Source of the DNA: Anaeromusa acidaminophila DSM 3853
GTDB taxonomy: Bacteria; Bacillota; Negativicutes; Anaeromusales; Anaeromusaceae
Direction of reading: 5' to 3'
Assembly (NCBI RefSeq): GCF_000374545.1
Contig: NZ_KB894582.1
Coordinates: forward strand, 62,001-126,000
DNA: 64,000 bases
The notes beneath the pieces were generated by a model. That model saw nothing but the letters and a program-made list of their open reading frames with translations. It made no database searches and was not told the DNA's origin. Each line of letters opens with the position of its first letter. The stretch's first letter is position 1. Shown piece by piece: positions 16,253 to 24,571 of this stretch. The translations under genes were made by a program, and so were the position numbers.

Positions 16253-17785
16253 TTACCAGAGGCGTTGGGGAACTCCAGGACCTACAGGCAGTCCCATGAG
16301 ATACCAGAAGATAAACAAGGCGTACCACATGGCGAAGAAGGAAAGGGCGTAAGGCATCATCAAGGATAAATAGGTGCCGATGCCGGATTCTTCTTTGTAC
16401 TTTTTCAGCGTGTCCAAGAAAAGAGGCAGGAAGGGATTAACAACCTGAATGGTGTTGAAGGCGCCGTCGCCAGCTCGGAAGGCCACCTGGATGAATGCGG
16501 GGTGGTAGCCTAAAAGCATGAACATAGGCACGAACACCGGCGAAAGCAGCGACCAAATGGCGGAACCGCTAGCGATAAAGAGCCCCATGAATTGGCCGAA
16601 AAGCATAAAGCAAAGGAGAGCCGGTAAGCCGGTCATGCCGATACTTTTCAAAAATTCTGCTCCAGAAGTAGCAATAAGAGTAGAAATGTTTGTCCAGCTA
16701 AAGGCGGCGATAAACTGGGCAATGGCGAAAACCATGACCAAGAAACCAGCTAGGCCGCGAACGCATTCGGTCATCATTTTGACGTCGTCGTCGCCGCTTT
16801 TGATGGTGCGCGCTTTGATACCGTAGGTTAAACCGACTGTAAGGAAAAAGAGAAAGAGCAGCGGCACGATGCCTTTAATAAAGGGAGAGCCAGGAATGCC
16901 GCCAGTTGCAGGATTGCGCAAAAGCGCCCCTTCAGGAGCTACCAGAGCGACCAGGATGGCAACAAAAATCAGTGCGCTCCAACCGGCTGCTTTTAAAGAA
17001 GACAACTGGAGGCCGGAGGGTTTTTCCAAGACAACCGTTTGGTCACCGATGTATTTGCCCATGCGGGGCTCTACAAATTTTTCCGTGACAATAGTAGTTA
17101 AAATTGCTAAATAGAAAACGGCAAAGCACATGAAATACCAGTTGTCTACTGGCGTGACGACCATGTTGGGGTCGACAATTTTAGCGGCTTGCGTCGTAAT
17201 GCCGGAGAGCAGTACGTCGGTGGTGACGATTAAGATATTAGCGGTAAAGCCGGAGTAAATCGCCGCCAAAGAACAAGCGAACCCGACGAAGGGATGCCGA
17301 CCCATCGAATAAAAGACCATCGCCGCAATCGGCGGGACGACGACAATAGCGGCGTCCGAGGCCAAGTGACTCATAAAACTCATGATAATGATCGTAAAAG
17401 TAATAAAACGCTTAGGAATGGTATGTATAGCAGTTTTAATCAGGCTTTCCATGAGACCGGTTTTTTCAACTAAACCAATGCCCAGCGTTAAAACCAGAAT
17501 CATGCCGAGGGGAGGAAAGTTAATGTAGTTTTTGACCATGTCGGTCATAAACCAATGCAGCCCTTCTTGGCTAAAGAGGCTTTTGATAGGAATGACTTTG
17601 TGCGTCAGCGGATGAATGGCAGTTACATTTTGAGAAGCCAATACAGCAGATAAGGCGGCCAAAGCAAAAATAAGCAAGAGGAATAAAATAGCCGGATTGG
17701 GCAAGCGGTTGCCGACGACTTCCAAGCCGCGCAAAAAGCTGCCCCGATTGTCTGTTGTGTCAGACGCATACGAGGGATGACTCAT
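16253..17785 (-). CDS. abgT: AbgT-family transporter (p-aminobenzoyl-glutamate type)
   Basis: A 510-residue inner-membrane transporter with at least 12 hydrophobic segments. N-terminal family landmarks include GLEVVGNRLPNPAILFLLL and, later, GSAIWSLLSPVFVPMFMLLGYHPAFIQVAFRAGDGAFNTI. AbgT proteins were described as importers of p-aminobenzoyl-glutamate; later work on other members shows sulfonamide export. The next gene upstream on the same strand encodes an M20 amidohydrolase, which matches the abgT/abgAB pairing and favours import plus hydrolysis of an N-acyl amino acid. It has an AAAGGAGGA ribosome site and its own terminator. Confidence 0.88.
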   Translation of the reverse strand: MSHPSYASDTTDNRGSFLRGLEVVGNRLPNPAILFLLLIFALAALSAVLASQNVTAIHPLTHKVIPIKSLFSQEGLHWFMTDMVKNYINFPPLGMILVLTLGIGLVEKTGLMESLIKTAIHTIPKRFITFTIIIMSFMSHLASDAAIVVVPPIAAMVFYSMGRHPFVGFACSLAAIYSGFTANILIVTTDVLLSGITTQAAKIVDPNMVVTPVDNWYFMCFAVFYLAILTTIVTEKFVEPRMGKYIGDQTVVLEKPSGLQLSSLKAAGWSALIFVAILVALVAPEGALLRNPATGGIPGSPFIKGIVPLLFLFFLTVGLTYGIKARTIKSGDDDVKMMTECVRGLAGFLVMVFAIAQFIAAFSWTNISTLIATSGAEFLKSIGMTGLPALLCFMLFGQFMGLFIASGSAIWSLLSPVFVPMFMLLGYHPAFIQVAFRAGDGAFNTIQVVNPFLPLFLDTLKKYKEESGIGTYLSLMMPYALSFFAMWYALFIFWYLMGLPVGPGVPQRLW

Positions 17786-17899
17786 AATAAACAGATCCTC
17801 CTTTGACGTAAATGATTAGTGCGCAATGCGGTTAAGTTGGAAAAGAAAGAGCGGAAAACGTCACCTCCCAAAAGGATTTTTAAGGACATTTCCTAAAAA

Positions 17900-19105
17900 T
17901 CAAGAAAAAACAGGCGTTTTAACAGTGACTTCCGGTTGTTTTAATGCCAGCAAAGCCGTCTGATACAAAATAGCTACGCCGTGAAGCAACGCCGCTTCGT
18001 CGATTTCAAAATAAGGACTGTGCAGGCCGTGATTTTCTTTGTCCTTGAAGCCGCAGCCCAGCCAAAAGAAGCTGCCGGGAACTTGCACTAGGTATTTGGA
18101 AAAGTCTTCGGCTGCTAAGACCGGCTTGACTTCGGTGTGCACCTGGTCAGCGCCGAGAACGTTTATGGCCGCTTGTGTCAAAAGCGCGGTAGGCTGGGGC
18201 CAGTTGTTAAGAACCGGGTATCCATGCTGATAATTAAGACGGTAAGAGCCTCCTTGGGAAGCAGTCATACCAGCGAGAATACGATCAATTTTAGTGGGCA
18301 AGGTACTGCGTACCGATTCCGAAAGCGTACGGACCGTTCCTTCTAGGGATACTTCTCTGGCAATGACATTATAACGGTCGCCACCGTGAATTTGGCCGAT
18401 GTTGATGGTTGCCGTCTCTAAAGGATCTAATTGGCGGCTTAAGATGTGGCTGATGCCCTGCAACACGTCGGCGGCAATGGTAATGGCGTCAACGCCATGC
18501 TGCGGCTGACCGGCATGAGCGCCTTCTCCGAGAATGGTAATGCTAAGCCGATCGGAAGCCGCCATCAGAGCGCCTGGACGCAAGCCGATTTCGCCGCAAG
18601 GGAGGTCCGGCCACAGGTGCAGGCCAAAAATGGCGGAAACGTCATCAAGAAGACCTGCTTCCAGAAAGAAATGAGCGCCTCCTTCGGGAGCGGCTTCTTC
18701 GGCGGATTGGAAAAAGAGTTTCACAGTGCCGGCCAATTGCCGTCGATTATTGTGCAGCAAGCTGGCTAAGCCGAGTAATATGGCCATGTGGCCGTCATGG
18801 CCGCATGCATGCATGGCGCCTTCATGCTCGGAATGGAATTCGGAGTCTACTTCTTCACGGATGGATAGGGCATCCATGTCGGCGCGAAAAGCAATGACAG
18901 GACCGGGCTGACCGCCGTGAATCACAGCACACACTCCGTGGTGGCTGCTGAAAGTTTGCACGGAGAGCCCGATCTTTTGCAATTCCGCGGCAACCGCTTG
19001 GGACGTTTTTTCTTCTTTGTAGCTGGCTTCCGGGATGCGGTGCAGCTGTCTGCGCCAAGCAATCAGTTGACGTTCCAGTTGAGTCAGGGTCGATTTGTCA
19101 AACAT
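17900..19105 (-). CDS. M20-family amidohydrolase (AbgA/AbgB or hippurate hydrolase type)
   Basis: A 401-residue metal-dependent amidohydrolase. Metal ligands are recognisable in HACGHDGHMAILLG (about residue 100), EEAAPEGGAHFFLEAG (about residue 130), GLHLWPDLPCGEIGLR and the C-terminal VKPVLAAEDFSKYL. The dimerisation-type insert lies in the middle. The family releases amino acids from N-acyl or N-aryl conjugates in the cytoplasm. With the adjacent AbgT-type importer it probably cleaves an imported aminobenzoyl- or acyl-amino acid. I chose the ATG at 19105, which has AGAGGTG 6-7 nt upstream; a GTG three codons earlier overlaps that site. Confidence 0.88.
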   Translation of the reverse strand: MFDKSTLTQLERQLIAWRRQLHRIPEASYKEEKTSQAVAAELQKIGLSVQTFSSHHGVCAVIHGGQPGPVIAFRADMDALSIREEVDSEFHSEHEGAMHACGHDGHMAILLGLASLLHNNRRQLAGTVKLFFQSAEEAAPEGGAHFFLEAGLLDDVSAIFGLHLWPDLPCGEIGLRPGALMAASDRLSITILGEGAHAGQPQHGVDAITIAADVLQGISHILSRQLDPLETATINIGQIHGGDRYNVIAREVSLEGTVRTLSESVRSTLPTKIDRILAGMTASQGGSYRLNYQHGYPVLNNWPQPTALLTQAAINVLGADQVHTEVKPVLAAEDFSKYLVQVPGSFFWLGCGFKDKENHGLHSPYFEIDEAALLHGVAILYQTALLALKQPEVTVKTPVFS

Positions 19106-19283
19106 AATAAGCACCTCTGTGTATAAACGTTAGAAAGCGTCGTTCCTTATGCACTTGCAGAACCCAATTGTTCTTTTTTGTGCTTTCTTAAACGTATCAT
19201 ACCATACATTTAAAGACGTTTTAAAGACATTTCCAAAAATAAAACCAAAAAAATAATGAAAAAACAGAAAAAATACAAAATCC

Positions 19284-19318
19284 AAAAAAATAGAGCCCTC
19301 CACTTTCGTGAAGAGCTC
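19284..19318 (-). terminator. Minus-strand terminator of the regulator gene
   Basis: Read on the minus strand, GAGCTCTTCAC pairs with GTGGAGGGCTC through two G-U pairs and is followed by ATTTTTTTGG. On the plus strand the same positions give A-C mismatches, so it works in one direction. Confidence 0.85.
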
Positions 19319-19370
19319 CGTTGCTCATTGCTTTAAATTATCCTTAGTATATACTTCCTGAATGGTAGTG

Positions 19371-20717
19371 TCAACCCTCAGACGAGGTTTCGCCGGTTGC
19401 CGGCTGTAGAAGTTTTTGCCAATGAATGGAGTATAGCTTGCGGGGCCGGCCTTTACTGAGCAGTTCTTCACCAGTGACATCGGCTAAGCCTTGGTGCGTT
19501 AAGGTTGTCAGCAAGCGACGGGCGCTGCGCGTGGTAATGCCCAGGTGAAACGCCAGATCGTCCGCAGCCAGAGTGTCGCGTTTCAGTTGGTCTAAGGCAG
19601 CGAATAATTTATTGACAGTAGTGCGGCTGAGACTCAGCTTTTCGGCAAAATGCTGGCAAACCGAATCACTGGCGCGCAAAGAATATTTTAAATGCGTAGG
19701 GGAGCTGAGGGGGCCGACGGCCTCCCGGCTGTCGGTAACCGCCATCCATAAGCCTTTGCCGGCACGTTTCGCCAGACCCAAGGCGTGAAAGGCGTTTTCT
19801 TCCGCCACATAGGCAGTAGGCCCAAAGCCGATACCGCCGCTGACTTTCGCGCTGACGTGACGGGTGATTTCGTCGAAACAGGGCAGGACGGTCAATTCCT
19901 CTGTCCATTTTTCCAGAATGCCTCGCGTGGAGTAGAGCGTGTATTGACCATCGCCGCGGACAACGATGGAGCCTTGCAGTTGTTTGGCGTAATCTACCAA
20001 AATTTCATAAAGGCGCAGTTCTATTTTTTTGGCGGCATAGCTGGAAGAATTGCGCACCATATCGTCGTAGTCGTCAATCGTAATTTGCTGAATGGCCAGT
20101 TGTCCGCCTTTAAAGCGTTCCGCCCGCACCGCATTCAGGGCCACTTCGATGGTAGTGCGGATGTTGCTGCGCGTAGGCCAGATGCGGAAAACCGGCACGC
20201 CAAGTTCTTTGAGCTTTTCATACGTAGCTAAGTAGCAGGTGACGGCAATATGGCTTTGGCCGCTTTGCCAGAGCTGGTAATGATAGTCGGTTAGCTCGGC
20301 GGCGGTGACAATATCTTCGGTTTCGTGCAGGAACAGCTTTGGCAGAGGCATGTTGGCATCCAGAAAGGTTTCTTCGATTTCCTGGCGGTTGAAGGTGTCA
20401 AAGCTGATGCTATCTACTTCTAAATGAGCCATATGCGTGATCTGCAATAGCGCCCGATAGAGGCTGGAGCCGATATGAGGAATATAGAAGCAGGGGATGT
20501 TTAGACCGAGGCGTTGCGCATGTTTATAAGGAGAGATGCCGGAGAAAAGCCAGAAATCAAACTCCTCCAAGTGCTGCTGGACAATGTCAGGCACTTCTGC
20601 GGCGTTTTTGTAGACAAAAGGAGTGGATACGATCTGGTCCTCCCATTCTAAAGCGACAGGATACGTTAAAGCGACTGAGTCGGCAGGGCCGACCAAAGCC
20701 AGGCGAAGTTTTTCCAT
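19371..20717 (-). CDS. Putative multidomain transcriptional regulator of unknown type
   Basis: A 448-residue cytoplasmic protein I cannot assign to a named family. The N-terminal 180 residues begin LRLALVGPADSVALTYPVAL and look like an alpha/beta sensor. The centre (EILVDYAKQLQGSIVVRGDG, then VSGGIGFGPTAYVAEENAFHAL near residue 300) resembles a degenerate nucleotidyl-cyclase or GTP-cyclohydrolase III fold. The last 110 residues contain two helix-turn-helix-like parts (LSLSRTTVNKLFAALDQ and DLAFHLGITTRSARRLLTTL). It lies upstream of the amidohydrolase/AbgT pair on the same strand but behind its own terminator, and downstream of a structured RNA. It may control those genes. Confidence that it is a real gene is high; its role is inferred. 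Confidence 0.7.
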   Translation of the reverse strand: MEKLRLALVGPADSVALTYPVALEWEDQIVSTPFVYKNAAEVPDIVQQHLEEFDFWLFSGISPYKHAQRLGLNIPCFYIPHIGSSLYRALLQITHMAHLEVDSISFDTFNRQEIEETFLDANMPLPKLFLHETEDIVTAAELTDYHYQLWQSGQSHIAVTCYLATYEKLKELGVPVFRIWPTRSNIRTTIEVALNAVRAERFKGGQLAIQQITIDDYDDMVRNSSSYAAKKIELRLYEILVDYAKQLQGSIVVRGDGQYTLYSTRGILEKWTEELTVLPCFDEITRHVSAKVSGGIGFGPTAYVAEENAFHALGLAKRAGKGLWMAVTDSREAVGPLSSPTHLKYSLRASDSVCQHFAEKLSLSRTTVNKLFAALDQLKRDTLAADDLAFHLGITTRSARRLLTTLTHQGLADVTGEELLSKGRPRKLYSIHWQKLLQPATGETSSEG

Positions 20718-20798
20718 ACGTAATACCTCTATTCTTTAGCCGATGTTGGATTACTTCTTGATTTAATACGTATTCGCCTTTAACTCTAAAATTCCTGT

Positions 20799-20913
20799 AA
20801 AAAAAGACCCACCGGCGTGTTGGCGGTGGGGAGCAAGACTCGCTGCCGGGGCTGCAGTCGGAGAACTGCAGCTAGAGAGGGTGCTGCACAGGGGGCGCAG
20901 CAAACCAGCGAGT
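20799..20913 (-). ncRNA. Structured RNA candidate with terminator (leader or sRNA)
   Basis: On the minus strand ACTCGCTG (20913-20906) pairs exactly with CAGCGAGT (20845-20838). It encloses two hairpins (TGCTGC/GCAGCA, and GCTGCAG/CTGCAGC at 20872-20851), a three-way junction. It is followed by a CCCACCG/CGGTGGG terminator (20830-20808) ending in TTTTTTT. The unit lies between the GGDEF-EAL gene and the regulator gene at 20717, all on the minus strand. It could be a terminating leader of the regulator, a 3'-end sRNA, or only the terminator of the upstream gene. It matches no riboswitch that I know by heart. Confidence 0.5.
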
Positions 20914-20978
20914 ACCTTTATCATACGGTAGACACAGGGAAGCGGCAATGGACATCGTTGCACCATGATAGAAGGATG

Positions 20979-23246
20979 CTAACCATTCAATAATGACGGA
21001 GGCGGGGAAAAGGCTAAGGCCTCTTCCGCCGGGAGCGGTTTGGCGAGAAGATAGCCTTGAATCAAATCGCAGCCCATGGCGCAAAGACGCTGGAATTGTT
21101 CTTCCGTTTCTACGCCTTCCGCGACAACGGAGAGCTTCATGTCGTGCGCCAGGCGAATCATGGCGCGAACAATCGCTTGATTTTGCTCGGTATGATGTTT
21201 TTGCAAAAAGGTTTTATCCAGCTTGAGACGGTCAATGGGCAGTTGATTAAGATAGGTTAAAGAGGAATAACCGGTGCCAAAATCGTCCAGGGAAATGCTC
21301 AAGCCAGTCTCACGCAGCTCTTGCAGTTTTAAGACGTGCTCGTCAAAGGATTCCATGAGAATGGATTCCGTCAATTCTAGCTCCAGCCACTCAGGGGGAA
21401 TGTTTTCTTCCGCTAAAATACGCCGGACCCGCTGCGTGAAATCGGTCTGCATAAGTTGGCGGCCGGAAATATTGACCGCTACTCGGATCGGCGCCCCTTG
21501 CGGCGATCGCTGCCGCAAGAATCGGCAGGCGCTGCGCAGCACCCATTCGCCGATCGGCAGGATCAGGCCTGTTTCTTCGGCGAGGGGGATGAATTCCAGC
21601 GGCGAGACCAAGCCCCGTTCCGGATGTTGCCAGCGGATGAGGGCTTCAAAGGCAGTGACTTGACCGCTGGGCAGGTCCAATTGGGGCTGGAAATAAAGGA
21701 GAAACTGCCTGGCGGTCAAAGCCTGGTGCAACTGGCTTTCCAATTGAATACGCCGGATCATGGCCTCCTGCATGGCAGGCTCATAAAGACGCCAGGTTTT
21801 TTTGCCGGCGCTTTTGGCGCGGTTGAGGGCGGTGTCGGCGTTGCGCAGCACATCGTCCGCAGACAGATCGTTATTTAAAGGACATATGCCTAGACTGGCG
21901 GACAGCGGCAAAGAGGTGCCGCGGACAATGAGCGGACGGCTGCAAAGATCGAGAATGCGCTGCGCCCATTCATCTACTTCGCGTGTTGTTAAGGGGCCGA
22001 GTAAAACCGTAAATTCATCGCCGCCCAGACGGGTGGTCATAGCTTCGGTCGGCAGCAAACTTTGCAGGCGGTGCGCCACTTCTAACAGAACATCATCACC
22101 GCAGGCATGGCCCCAGGAATTGTTGATGAACTTGAAATTATCCAGGTCGAAAAGAAATAGAGTGTGTCGCTTTTCGCCGAGCTGCTGCGGCAGCAGCTCG
22201 GTTAACTTTTCTAGAAGACTGGCGCGGTTTGGCAAATTGGTCAGGGTATCGTGATAGGCCATGTGACGGATGCGTTCCTCCTGCTTTTTACGAGACGTAA
22301 TGTCTGTGTAGGAGCCGCACATGCGCAGGGGCTTGTTTTGTTCGTCAAAGAGCGCTTTGCCTCGTTCTAAAACCCAACAATAACGTCCATTCGGCAGGCG
22401 AAAGCGGTACTCGAATGAAAAATAAGAGCTCTGCTTTAGTAAATGCTGCCGCATCGCTTGTCGCCGTCCTGGCAGATCTTCGGGATGAATATGTTGCAGC
22501 CAGCGCTGAATGCTGTCTTCATAGGCTACCGAAGGGAAGCCTATGCGCTCCGCCCAATGCGGCGAAACAACGACCTGTTTGCGTACAAGATCCCAATCCC
22601 AGATGGCGTCGTTCGAACCGGCCATGGCTAAACGATAGCGATCTTCGCTCTCACGCAGTGAGGCTTGGCTGCTTTCCAGTTCGCGCACTTTCAATTTTAG
22701 CTCGTCTTCAGCTTGTGACAGTTGAGTATAGAGGGATTCCAGCTCCTCGTAATTAGCCTGCAGCTCTTCATATACGTCGGAAAGGTGCTGTTTGTCTTGT
22801 TTGTGCCGGGTGATGTCGCGGGCGACGATGACCAGCACGTCTTGGGTGGGCAACTGTACCCAGGTAAGGGTGATTTCCACGGGCACTTCTTTATTGCCGC
22901 AGCATTGCAGCAAACATTCCTGGGTTTTGGCGATTAATTCCACCGGCGTATCCGGCGTCATGTTTTCCGGGAGTTCTAGATCTAGCCAGTTTTGGATGGG
23001 AGCGCCTACCACTTCCTGAGCGCCGGCGCAATTGCGGGCGGCGGCATTGGCGTCAAGAATAAGATGACTGGCGCGGTCTACTAGGAAAATAGCGTCATGC
23101 GCTTGATCAAGAAGCAAACGAAAGCGCTCCAGATCCGCCATGCGCGCTTGAAGTTCGGGATAATAGTTCTTGCGCAGCGAGTCTTCGCCTAAGCCAATCA
23201 AAAGTTCGCGGGTGAATTTGTTGTGGTCTTCAGAGCGCCTGTTCAT
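20979..23246 (-). CDS. PAS-PAS-GGDEF-EAL c-di-GMP signalling protein
   Basis: A 755-residue soluble protein. PAS 1 is at about 35-150 (LLDQAHDAIFLVDRASHLIL) and a coiled-coil linker at about 160-205. PAS 2 with PAC is at about 206-325 (AMAGSNDAIWDWDLVRK). The GGDEF domain is at about 340-490 with an intact RLGGDEFTVLLG, and the EAL domain at about 515-750 with FEALIRWQHPERG, ELTESILMES and DDFGTGYSSLTYL. Both catalytic signatures look complete, so it could make or degrade c-di-GMP. No membrane segment is seen. Its start overlaps the 3' end of the alcohol dehydrogenase gene by 17 bp, suggesting coupled translation. Confidence 0.93.
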   Translation of the reverse strand: MNRRSEDHNKFTRELLIGLGEDSLRKNYYPELQARMADLERFRLLLDQAHDAIFLVDRASHLILDANAAARNCAGAQEVVGAPIQNWLDLELPENMTPDTPVELIAKTQECLLQCCGNKEVPVEITLTWVQLPTQDVLVIVARDITRHKQDKQHLSDVYEELQANYEELESLYTQLSQAEDELKLKVRELESSQASLRESEDRYRLAMAGSNDAIWDWDLVRKQVVVSPHWAERIGFPSVAYEDSIQRWLQHIHPEDLPGRRQAMRQHLLKQSSYFSFEYRFRLPNGRYCWVLERGKALFDEQNKPLRMCGSYTDITSRKKQEERIRHMAYHDTLTNLPNRASLLEKLTELLPQQLGEKRHTLFLFDLDNFKFINNSWGHACGDDVLLEVAHRLQSLLPTEAMTTRLGGDEFTVLLGPLTTREVDEWAQRILDLCSRPLIVRGTSLPLSASLGICPLNNDLSADDVLRNADTALNRAKSAGKKTWRLYEPAMQEAMIRRIQLESQLHQALTARQFLLYFQPQLDLPSGQVTAFEALIRWQHPERGLVSPLEFIPLAEETGLILPIGEWVLRSACRFLRQRSPQGAPIRVAVNISGRQLMQTDFTQRVRRILAEENIPPEWLELELTESILMESFDEHVLKLQELRETGLSISLDDFGTGYSSLTYLNQLPIDRLKLDKTFLQKHHTEQNQAIVRAMIRLAHDMKLSVVAEGVETEEQFQRLCAMGCDLIQGYLLAKPLPAEEALAFSPPPSLLNG

Positions 23247-24405
23247 AAATAGCCTCCAGCTCTTCCAGCGTCAAATCACGGGGGTTGGTGGCAAGACAGG
23301 CGTCATTGCTGGCATGTTCGGCTAAAAGCGGCAAATGTTCTTTTTTTACGCCTAAGTCGCCTAACGTCCGGCTGACGCCTAAGCGGCGGCGGAGGTCTTC
23401 GATATAGCTGCAGAGGAGATGGCCGCTTTCTTGGGGAGACAGATCCGCTACGGGAAGCTGCAGAGCAAGAGCGATTTGCTGGTAACGTTCCGGGCAGACT
23501 TCCATATTGCTGCGAATGACCGGCGCTAGTAAAATGGCGTTGCATTCGCCATGAGGCAGGTCTAAAAAACCGCCTAGGCTGTGAGCCATGGCGTGGACTG
23601 CGCCTAAAATGGCGTTGGAGAAGGCGAGACCGGCTTCCAGGCTGGCCAAAAGCATGTGGCTGCGCGCTACAAGGTGGTTTGGCTCGGCCCAGGCGGTGGG
23701 CAGCGATAAGCCAATTAAGCGGATGGCTTCTAAGGCGTGGAGATCGGTAATCGGCGAACTAGCGTTGGAAACATAAGCTTCAATGGCGTGCGTTAGCGCA
23801 TCCAGGCCGGTGCAGGCGGTTAGCTCCGGGGACATAGTGACGGTGAGCTCTGGATCGATCAAGGCGGTGTCGGGCACGACGGCTTTGCTGACAATAGCGA
23901 TCTTAGTGCGGCGGTTTTCGGCCATAATAATAGCAAATTGAGAAACCTCCGAGGCGGTGCCGCTGGTAGTGGGCAGGCATAAAAGAGGCGGCATGGGGCG
24001 TAAAATGCGGTCTACGCCTTCAAAGTCCAGCACATGGCCTCCGTTGGAGCTGACAATGCCGATGCCTTTAGCGCAGTCCATGACACTGCCGCCGCCGATG
24101 GCGACAATGGCGTTGCAATGTTCCTGTTGAAAAAGTTTAGCGCCCTCCATCGCTTCTGCCGAACGAGGATTGGGCGTAACTTGATCAAAAAGAACGCTTT
24201 CCAAGCCCGCTGCGGTCAGAAGCTGGCGCATTTCTTGAATCCAGTGCGTATGCTCCCGGAGAAATTTGTCGGTCACCAAGAGCACTTTGCGAGCGCCGCA
24301 GTTTTTGGCGTAGCGCCCAACAAGTTTGCGGGCGCCTAGACCAAAAATAAATTCCGGCGCGACAAATTTTCGCAACTCCAGCAGGGATTGCGTGTCTTTA
24401 TTCAT
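23230..24405 (-). CDS. Iron-containing alcohol dehydrogenase
   Basis: A 391-residue group III alcohol dehydrogenase. The coenzyme motif is AIGGGSVMDCAKGIGIV (about residue 95) and the substrate/metal region is LPTTSGTASEVSQFAIIM. The iron-binding His residues are in CTGLDALTHAIEAYVS, LGAVHAMAHSLGGFLDLPHG and the C-terminal HASNDACLATNPRDLT. It belongs to the general 1,3-propanediol/1,2-propanediol/ethanol dehydrogenase branch and is more canonical than the enzyme at 86-1267. The start ATG at 24405 has AGGAGG 9 nt upstream. The same frame stays open for 38 more codons upstream, into repeat C, without another ribosome site. It is co-oriented and overlapping with the GGDEF-EAL gene. Confidence 0.9.
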   Translation of the reverse strand: MNKDTQSLLELRKFVAPEFIFGLGARKLVGRYAKNCGARKVLLVTDKFLREHTHWIQEMRQLLTAAGLESVLFDQVTPNPRSAEAMEGAKLFQQEHCNAIVAIGGGSVMDCAKGIGIVSSNGGHVLDFEGVDRILRPMPPLLCLPTTSGTASEVSQFAIIMAENRRTKIAIVSKAVVPDTALIDPELTVTMSPELTACTGLDALTHAIEAYVSNASSPITDLHALEAIRLIGLSLPTAWAEPNHLVARSHMLLASLEAGLAFSNAILGAVHAMAHSLGGFLDLPHGECNAILLAPVIRSNMEVCPERYQQIALALQLPVADLSPQESGHLLCSYIEDLRRRLGVSRTLGDLGVKKEHLPLLAEHASNDACLATNPRDLTLEELEAIYEQAL

Positions 24406-24432
24406 GGCGGCCAACCTCCTTGAGAATATAAA

Positions 24433-24478
24433 AATATTGAATTGAACAGGAGTAGAGTGAGTAGAGGGAGGGTTACGA
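24433..24478. repeat. Dispersed repeat C, inverted copy
   Basis: TTGAACAGGAGTAGAGTGAG followed by TAGAGGGAGGGTTACGAG is the reverse complement of the repeat C core at 3266-3352. It lies between the murQ terminator and the dehydrogenase start. Confidence 0.7.
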
Positions 24479-24495
24479 GAAAAAACTATAAAATA

Positions 24496-24530
24496 AGGAA
24501 TCACTTCGACATGGGTCAAAGTGATTCCTT
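24496..24530 (-). terminator. Terminator-like hairpin near the murQ 3' end
   Basis: AAGGAATCACTT and its complement form a 12-bp stem with an 11-nt loop. T-rich sequence follows on the minus strand. The hairpin lies just past the murQ stop in the direction of murQ transcription. Confidence 0.7.
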
Positions 24531-24571
24531 CATAATGACAGAAAAATCAGAGAAAACAGAGAGCTATGGTT

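Noticed and set aside
20763-20966. Minus-strand open frame of 67 codons between the regulator and the GGDEF-EAL gene
   Set aside because: It crosses the terminator and the structured element and lacks a ribosome site.
20715-20980. c-di-GMP (GEMM) riboswitch near the GGDEF-EAL gene
   Set aside because: The conserved GEMM sequence blocks are absent; the structure there is a plain three-way junction with a terminator.
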